From Gemmata palustris (GTDB lineage: Bacteria; Planctomycetota; Planctomycetia; Gemmatales; Gemmataceae): a DNA stretch of 64,000 nucleotides. Below are positions 58,067 through 64,000 of this stretch, piece by piece. The stretch is from positions 5,146,001 to 5,210,000 of the forward strand of contig NZ_JAGKQQ010000001.1 of assembly GCF_017939745.1 (NCBI RefSeq), in the 5' to 3' direction. The notes below the pieces were generated by a model that did no database searches, had not been told where the DNA came from, and saw nothing but the letters and a program-made list of their open reading frames with translations. How positions within the stretch are numbered: the stretch's first letter is position 1; each line of letters begins with the position of its first letter. Both the position numbers and the translations under genes were made by a program.

Positions 58067-61000
58067 TCACGCGCCCGGTGCGCCGTCGAGAACCCCCTCG
58101 ACCCAGCGCCCGGTCTTGCGGTACAGAACCTCGAGGTTGCGCTTGGCCTGCTCGTTGGTCGGGTCCAGTTCCAGGACCCCGCGGAACGCGGCCTCGAGGG
58201 CCTCGGGCGCGGCGTCGGCCGCGATCCGGGCGTGGGACAGCGCCATCCGCAGGCTTAGTGAACCCGGGAGCCGGGTGACGGCCTCCTCGAGCACCGCGAT
58301 CGCGCCCGGGTGGTCCCCGCGTGCGCCCTTCCACCGGGCGGACAGGACCGCGGCCTCGGCCGCCCCGACCTCCCCGGCCTCCCCGAGGGCCGCGAGCTGG
58401 CGCGCCAGGCCCGCCTCGTTGCCGGCCTTGACGCACACCTCGCCGAGCCCCACTTGCGCGGGCAGGAAGTGCGGGTCGTGGACCAGGGCCGCGCGCCACA
58501 GCCCCTCGGCCTCGGGCAGCCGGTCCTGTTCCAATAGCAGGACCGCGAGATTGTGGCGCCCCTTGACCGCGCGGAGCCCCGTGTCCACGCTCGCGAAGTG
58601 CGGGGCCTCGGCCCCGTCGATGAGTTTGCGGTACAGCCCCTCGGCGGCCCGCGGGTCCCCGGTCTCGCGCGCCAGCCCCGCGGCCAGGAACACCAGTTCG
58701 GCGTCGTCCGGGTAGTGCGTGCGCCCGAGCCGGCACGTGGCCTCGGCCCGCTTCGCGCTTCCGCCCTGGTGCTGGCACCGGGCCAACAGCGCGTACGTCT
58801 TGCGCACGATCGAGTCCTTCACGTGCGACCCGGCCAGGCTCTGCTCGAGCGCCGCGGCGGCCGCGGCAAAGTCCCCGGTCTCGTGGTAGATGCTCCCCAG
58901 GTTGAACAGGGTGAACGGGTCCCCGGGCTTCTCGGCCGCGTCGAGTTTCAGCAGGCGCAGGTCCCGGTCGAGTTTGCGCCGGCGGACCGCGGGGTCCACG
59001 TACCCGACGTGGCGCACGCACACCTCGGACCATTTGACCTCGGCCCCGGTGGACCGCAGGGCCGGGAGGATCTGCTCGTGGACCCGGTACGTCCACCGGT
59101 GCGCCGGGTGCAGCCGGAACAGGCGCACGTGGTCCACGGCGGTGGCCCCGGCTCCGGGCCGGTCCGGGACGCACAGGCACTTCATGACGAACGCCTCGTT
59201 CGCCCCCGACAGGCCCGCGAGCAGGGCCCTCAACTTGTCCCGGTTCTCGGGATCGAGCCGGTCGTCGGCGTCCATCCAGAACGCGTAGTCCCCGGTGGCG
59301 CGTTCGAGGGCCGCGTTGCGGGCCGCGGCGAAGTGGTCGACCCACGGGAACTCTCCGACCACGCACCCGAAGGACCGGGCGATCTCGACGGTCCGGTCGG
59401 CCGAGCCCGTGTCGATCACCACGGCCTCGTCCACGAGATCCCGGACGCTCTCCAAACAGGCCCCGAGGTTGTGTTCCTCGTTCCGGACGATCATCGTGAG
59501 CGAGACCCGGGGGTTGCGACCCGCCACCGCCGGGACCACGGGGCGCGCGGGGTTCCCGTTCGGGACCGGAGCGGGCGCGGCGTACCGGGCGGCCTCGTCC
59601 GCGCCCCACTTGGCCCGGTAGAGGGCCAGGTTCTCGGTCAGTTGTTTGCCCGTGTCGACCCCGAGCCCGCGGAACGTGGTGCTCCCGAAGTGGTGCACGT
59701 AGCAGTCCAGGGCCACGGCCAAACCGAACCCGGCCCGGCGCGCGCGCAGGCACAAATCATCGTCGTCGAAGAACCCGAGCCCGAACCCCTCGTCGAGGCG
59801 GCCGATGTGCTCGAACACAAGGCGCGGCACGAGCAGGCAGAACCCGGTCAGGCGCGGGACGTCGAGGGTCCGGCCCGCGAACGCGGTCGCCCGGGCCGCG
59901 GCGAACGCGTCGAGCCCGGTCAGGTCGGCGTACCCGGGCTCGACGAGCTGCGGGGGCGGGGCGTAGTTGGTGACCGCGCCGGCCAGGCCCGGGCGCGCCC
60001 CGGCGGTCGCGCACCGGACCAGCCGGTCGAGCCACCCGGGGGTCACGACGACGTCGTTGTTGAGGAGGACCAGGAACGCGCCGCGCGCGGCCCCGAGCCC
60101 CTGGTTGACCCCGGCCGGGTACCCGCGGTTCTCGGGGTTGTGGACCACGACCACGCGCGCGGGGCCGGGCACCCCGACGAGCGCGTCCAGGTACGCCGGG
60201 GTGCCGTCGGTCGAGCCGTTGTCGACGAGGATCAGTTCGTAGGGCGCGCGGGTGTGGGCGAGGACGCTGGCCACGCACAGCCGGGTCACCTCGAGCTCGT
60301 TACAGCACAGCACGACGAGCGACACCAACTCGGTCTCGGCCGCGGCCCCGGGCCGAACGGCGGGAGCCGGCGCGTGCAGTTGAGCGGCCCGCACGGGCGT
60401 TCGCGCGCGCAGGACCCGGACCCGGTCCTCGATCGCCGCGGCCGTACGGGCCCAACTCCACCCCAGGGCCGCGCGCCGCCCGGCCGCGCCCCGGGCGGCC
60501 CGTGCGTCCGCGCTCGAAACCACGTCCCGGAGGATCGCGACGAGCGCGTCGGGATCGGGCTCGAGCCACCAGGGGCGGCCCGCCGTGGGCACGGACCCCA
60601 CGGCCTCGTGCTCGAAGTAGCGCAGCCGCGCGGGCACGCGCCACCCGGCGGCCGGGGGCACGAACTCGTCGGTGGGGCCGCCCGCGGTGACGACCACGGG
60701 CAGTCCGCACGCGAGGGCCCCGAGTACCGGGAGCCCGAACGCCTCGGCCCGGTACGGGGCCACGAGCGCGTCGCACGCCGCGAACAGCCGGGGCACGTCG
60801 CTCTCCGCCAGTTCCGCGGTCAGGTCCAGGACCTCGGGGGCGTCCGGATCGGTCCGAAACGTGCGGACCAACGCGTCTCCGGCCCCCTCACGCGCGGCCC
60901 CGGTGCCCGACCCGCGGATCACCAGGCACACGTCGTCGGCGCGGGCGAACGCCCGGCGGTACGCCCCGAGCAACGCGTCCAGGCCACCGCGCGGGCCCGC

Positions 61001-63826
61001 CGTGCCCGCGAACAGGAACTTGGCGCGCTTCGCGGTCGCCAGCGGGAGCGGTTCGAGCCCCGGGCGGAACCGGTCCGGATCGATTCCGGGGGGCACGAGC
61101 GCGATCCGGTGCTCGGGCACCCCCGAGGCCACGAACGCGCGGAGCACCGCGCGCGACGGGACCCAGAGCTCGTCCACACTGGCGAGCAGCGGATCGATCC
61201 AGGCCCGGGGCACGCGCCCGAACGCCCATTCGTGCATCAGGACGAAGGGGCCGGAGCCCGGGGGCGGGGTGAAATCGGGGTCCGGCCGGTGGCGCACGTG
61301 GACCGCGCCGGGGTGCTCCCGGCCCACGAGCGCGGCGAGTTCGGTGGGGAGCACCCCGCGCGCCGCGGGTCCGTCGCGCCCGGTGCGGGGCACGAGCCCG
61401 AGCTGGTGGCCCCGGGCCGCGAGTTCGGTGCAGACGGCGCGGCTGGTGCCCGGGAGGTCGTCGTCCCCCTTGAACGCGCCGTCCCAGGTGACGGCGATCC
61501 GGGCGCTGTCCGCCCCGGCCGCGGCCCCGAGGCCCTCCCCCTTCATGAGGAACGCGACCCGGGTGCCCGCGACCCGGTACACCGGCTCCGGGAGCCCGAG
61601 CGCCGCGAGCCCCTGTTCCACGTCGCTCTGCGGGGCCGGTCCCGGGGGCTCGTGCAACACCAGGCACCCGCCGGGGCGCAGGGCCGGGTACGCCCCGCGC
61701 GCGCCCGCGCCCCCGGCCGCCCGGTCGCGGGCACCGTCCAGAAGGACCAGGTCGAGGGTGCCGAGCCGGGCGAAGTCGAAGTGGCGCGGGTCCGCGGTGA
61801 GGAATTGAGCCTTGTGCGCGGTGCCGGACGGGTCGGCCGATTCGGGGGCCGGGTCGCGCCGCACCGCGTCGGCCGGGTGCGGGGCCGTGGCGAGGGTGTA
61901 GACGACCGCGTCGGGCGCGGTGAACGCGGTCAGGTTGTCCACCATTGATCCGGGCGCGGGACCGATCTCCAGAACCCGGCGTGCCCGGACGTGGAGCGCC
62001 AGCGCGAGGACCGCGTGCGTGTCGAGGGGCGCGGCGGAACCGGGGCGCGCGCCCGCGGTGTCGGGGCTCCCGAACCGGGCCACGAATTGTTCCCGGTCCA
62101 GGTCCACGAACCGCGCGCGGCGCGACGGCGGGTGCCCGGGAGCCGGAAACGAGGTCGGGGCACTTGGCCTGTTCACGGGAGCCGGTCGCGCGACCGGCCC
62201 GGCCATCAGGTCCGGGGCCGCGGCGGCGAGGACCCGGCGATCCGCGCGCACCCGCTCGGCGTCCTCGGCCCGGCCCGCGGTATCGAGCGCCCCGATCAGG
62301 GCCGCGGCGCTGGCGCGGTCGAACGGGTCGTGGACGACCGCGAACCGCAAGTGCTCCACCGCTTCTTCCGGTTTGTCGGCGCGCACGAGCGCCGCTCCCA
62401 GGGCCGCGCGCAGGTGCGCCTGTTCGGGACAGCACGCGACCGCGGTCGCGTGGTCCTCCGCGGTTCCGGTGCATGCCGCGATGAGTTCCAGGGTCCGCCC
62501 GCGCACCAGTCGGGCCTGCTCCCGACGGGCGGCGCCCGGATCGTCGGGGTGCTCGAACCCGGCCCGGTCCCAGCCCACGCGCACCCAATCGAACCGGGCC
62601 GGGTACGGCACGCTGTCGGCTTCCGCCGCCGTGAATTCCGGGTTCGCGTCCAGCTCGGCCACGAGCGACCGGCCCGCCGCGAGTGCTTCTGCCGTGCGCC
62701 CCAGTTCGGCCAGTGCGAGCGCCCGGCCCAGGGCCGAAACCCGGTTCCCCGCGGCGGCCGCGGCCGCGAGGTGCAGTTCCGCCCCGGCCGGGTCGCGCGC
62801 GAGCACCCCGAGCGCGTGGGACTCCCCCGCGGCGCTCAACTCGGCAACCAGTTCCGGGTCCGCGTCCGGCCCACCCCGGGCCGCGCGCTGCCACACGCGC
62901 CCCGAACGCGACAGGGGAGTTGGGCGCGCCGCGCGCTGCCGGGCCCGCTCCCGGACCTCGTCCCAGCCCGGCCCGCCGACCGCGAGCGCGGCTTCGATCA
63001 GGGCCTCGAACGTGAACCCGCGCGCCCGCGCCCGCGCCGCCGCGGCGATCGCGCGGCGTTTGTCAGCATCGGCGAGCAGATCGGCCACGACCGTTTCAAA
63101 GTTGGTGTCCGTGTAGGGCACGAACTCGGTGCCCGGCTCCAAGTAGCTCGGCACCTCGGCGTTGTCGGCCTCCTGGAGCAGGACCGCGCCGGACGCCGCG
63201 GCCTCGAGTGCGCGCAGGTTGCACTCCCCGCGCACGGACCGGTTGAACGCGAGCTTCGCGCGCCGCAGCAGGGCCCGGTACTCGGCCCCGAACACGCCCG
63301 CGGCGATGTGGACCCGGAACCGCGCGCCGAGTGCGGCCAGGCGCCCGAGCCACGGGAGCCGGTCCCCCTGCACGGTCGGGCTCACGTTCCCCGCGAACAC
63401 CACGTCCAGGTCGCGTTCCGCTTCGGGCGCGTCGAGCCCGGCCGCGAAGTGCCGGTCCAGCCCGTACAGGTTCGCGGCCCGCACGTGTTCGAGGCCCGCG
63501 CGCCGCAGTTTCTCGGCCGCGGGGGCGTCGGTGAGCACCAGGTCGGCGTGCGGGAGCCGGTGCCGGTACCCGGACCAGAGCAGGTTAGGGTCCGCGGCCA
63601 GGGCTACGACCGGGACCGGCGCGGCCCACGCCCACGCGGGCACCGAGGCGTAGCTGGGCCACACGAGCAGCGCGTCGGGCGGCTCACCGCCCAGTTGCCC
63701 CGCGGCGGCCTCCCACGAGCGGCACCGGGTTCCGAACGGGGCCCAGCGCCCGGCCGCGAGCGGGGCGCCCACGAACTGGTCGATCCACACGGGGTCGTCA
63801 CACGGACCCAGGAGCACGCGCGCCAT
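58067..63826 (-). CDS. Giant multi-domain glycosyltransferase
   Basis: 1,919 residues from the ATG at 63826. Domains in order: CgeB-type GT-B (1-315, DVVFAGNVSPTVQGDRL and FNRSVRGECNLRALEAAASGA); TPR-like helices (390-560); a SAM-methyltransferase-like domain (570-775, RRVLEIGPAPGSMVDNL); GT4 (775-1140, LVPPGIDPDRFRPG and EAFGLPVLGALACGLPVVVT); GT2 (1165-1420, LILVDNGSTDGTPAYL, LLNNDVVVTPGW); a second GT2 (1440-1650, VVIDTGSADRTVEIARSFG, FWMDADDRLDPENRDKL); TPRs to the end. It probably builds a polysaccharide or glycoprotein glycan in several steps. Local GC is very high. It follows another glycosyltransferase on the same strand. Confidence 0.88.
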   Translation of the reverse strand: MARVLLGPCDDPVWIDQFVGAPLAAGRWAPFGTRCRSWEAAAGQLGGEPPDALLVWPSYASVPAWAWAAPVPVVALAADPNLLWSGYRHRLPHADLVLTDAPAAEKLRRAGLEHVRAANLYGLDRHFAAGLDAPEAERDLDVVFAGNVSPTVQGDRLPWLGRLAALGARFRVHIAAGVFGAEYRALLRRAKLAFNRSVRGECNLRALEAAASGAVLLQEADNAEVPSYLEPGTEFVPYTDTNFETVVADLLADADKRRAIAAAARARARGFTFEALIEAALAVGGPGWDEVRERARQRAARPTPLSRSGRVWQRAARGGPDADPELVAELSAAGESHALGVLARDPAGAELHLAAAAAAGNRVSALGRALALAELGRTAEALAAGRSLVAELDANPEFTAAEADSVPYPARFDWVRVGWDRAGFEHPDDPGAARREQARLVRGRTLELIAACTGTAEDHATAVACCPEQAHLRAALGAALVRADKPEEAVEHLRFAVVHDPFDRASAAALIGALDTAGRAEDAERVRADRRVLAAAAPDLMAGPVARPAPVNRPSAPTSFPAPGHPPSRRARFVDLDREQFVARFGSPDTAGARPGSAAPLDTHAVLALALHVRARRVLEIGPAPGSMVDNLTAFTAPDAVVYTLATAPHPADAVRRDPAPESADPSGTAHKAQFLTADPRHFDFARLGTLDLVLLDGARDRAAGGAGARGAYPALRPGGCLVLHEPPGPAPQSDVEQGLAALGLPEPVYRVAGTRVAFLMKGEGLGAAAGADSARIAVTWDGAFKGDDDLPGTSRAVCTELAARGHQLGLVPRTGRDGPAARGVLPTELAALVGREHPGAVHVRHRPDPDFTPPPGSGPFVLMHEWAFGRVPRAWIDPLLASVDELWVPSRAVLRAFVASGVPEHRIALVPPGIDPDRFRPGLEPLPLATAKRAKFLFAGTAGPRGGLDALLGAYRRAFARADDVCLVIRGSGTGAAREGAGDALVRTFRTDPDAPEVLDLTAELAESDVPRLFAACDALVAPYRAEAFGLPVLGALACGLPVVVTAGGPTDEFVPPAAGWRVPARLRYFEHEAVGSVPTAGRPWWLEPDPDALVAILRDVVSSADARAARGAAGRRAALGWSWARTAAAIEDRVRVLRARTPVRAAQLHAPAPAVRPGAAAETELVSLVVLCCNELEVTRLCVASVLAHTRAPYELILVDNGSTDGTPAYLDALVGVPGPARVVVVHNPENRGYPAGVNQGLGAARGAFLVLLNNDVVVTPGWLDRLVRCATAGARPGLAGAVTNYAPPPQLVEPGYADLTGLDAFAAARATAFAGRTLDVPRLTGFCLLVPRLVFEHIGRLDEGFGLGFFDDDDLCLRARRAGFGLAVALDCYVHHFGSTTFRGLGVDTGKQLTENLALYRAKWGADEAARYAAPAPVPNGNPARPVVPAVAGRNPRVSLTMIVRNEEHNLGACLESVRDLVDEAVVIDTGSADRTVEIARSFGCVVGEFPWVDHFAAARNAALERATGDYAFWMDADDRLDPENRDKLRALLAGLSGANEAFVMKCLCVPDRPGAGATAVDHVRLFRLHPAHRWTYRVHEQILPALRSTGAEVKWSEVCVRHVGYVDPAVRRRKLDRDLRLLKLDAAEKPGDPFTLFNLGSIYHETGDFAAAAAALEQSLAGSHVKDSIVRKTYALLARCQHQGGSAKRAEATCRLGRTHYPDDAELVFLAAGLARETGDPRAAEGLYRKLIDGAEAPHFASVDTGLRAVKGRHNLAVLLLEQDRLPEAEGLWRAALVHDPHFLPAQVGLGEVCVKAGNEAGLARQLAALGEAGEVGAAEAAVLSARWKGARGDHPGAIAVLEEAVTRLPGSLSLRMALSHARIAADAAPEALEAAFRGVLELDPTNEQAKRNLEVLYRKTGRWVEGVLDGAPGA

Positions 63827-63873
63827 GTCGCACCGGGCGGGGGATAAGGGGATCGGAACGAGAACCACCGACG

Positions 63874-64000
63874 CTACGGTTCGCCCAGGAGCCCGCGCCA
63901 GCACCGCACGATGTCGGCTTCCTCGCGGGCCACCGAGTAGTGCTCGCGCACGTACGCGGCCCCGGCCGCGCACCGGGCCCGGAGCGCCCCGGGCGCGGTC
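63874..64000 (-). CDS. Glycosyltransferase C-terminus, beyond the window
   Basis: The last 41 codons and the TAG of a minus-strand gene. LRARCAAGAAYVREHYSVAR, then EEADIVRCWRGLLGEP is the usual tail of a GT4-type glycosyltransferase. The stop is 48 bp before the giant glycosyltransferase start, so the two are probably co-transcribed. Confidence 0.6.
   Translation of the reverse strand, partial: TAPGALRARCAAGAAYVREHYSVAREEADIVRCWRGLLGEP

Noticed and set aside
58553-61948. Long open frame of 1,131 codons on the plus strand
   Set aside because: It is the antisense shadow of the giant glycosyltransferase. Its composition is Arg/Pro/Gly/Val with no domain, as expected opposite very GC-rich coding DNA.

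Overview
The window is high-GC bacterial DNA that looks like a planctomycete of the Gemmata group. The pointers are ECF sigma factors fused to membrane and extracytoplasmic domains, a Ser/Thr kinase carrying WD40 repeats, a TIGR02996 repeat-companion/LRR gene, DUF1080 and PQQ-propeller secreted proteins, lpxA, and a very large multi-domain glycosyltransferase. No complete tRNA, rRNA or CRISPR array was seen. The species assignment is inference from gene content.

Region by region. 1-6.2 kb (mostly minus strand) is a conserved housekeeping block: a PSP1-domain gene, a TPR/YggX fusion, a secreted protein, rplI, ssb, rpsF, pth and rplY, with palindromic repeats and one short structured transcript between them. 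6.4-21.2 kb holds signalling and envelope genes: sigma factor with coiled coil, lpxA, WD40 kinase, hybrid histidine kinase, NIPSNAP, YHS and FHA proteins, and a frameshifted TIGR02996/LRR gene. 21.2-31.2 kb is an integrated mobile element. It has a large serine recombinase, small accessory genes, a truncated Dam-type methylase, and a compact replication set (AEP-like primase with zinc ribbon, P-loop ATPase, phage-type family A DNA polymerase). No capsid, tail or terminase gene was seen. It ends in an AT-rich strip and a decayed gene.

31-44 kb returns to chromosomal genes: HEAT-repeat protein, SGNH hydrolase, a sigma factor fused to an RND-type membrane fusion protein, selO, a DUF1080 protein and a PQQ propeller. 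Gene remnants lie among them (MFS, methyltransferase, VOC, IS4 transposase). 44-56 kb is a decay zone. It contains an IS5-type element inside an ECF sigma gene, a gene with an in-frame TGA, a receiver-domain remnant, and a DUF1963-like gene cut by a 119-bp MITE-like insertion. Apparently intact genes sit between these: alpha carbonic anhydrase, YqeY, and a Y-family DNA polymerase operon beside a divergent winged-helix gene. 56.5-58 kb is an IS1182-type element. 58-64 kb encodes a 1,919-residue protein with several glycosyltransferase domains and the end of another glycosyltransferase.

The strongest candidate for a little-described system is the 21.5-30.3 kb element, which appears to carry its own primase, ATPase and polymerase next to a serine recombinase. 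The Y-polymerase operon, which ends in a protein that could be a divergent SRAP (HMCES/YedK-like) domain, is second.
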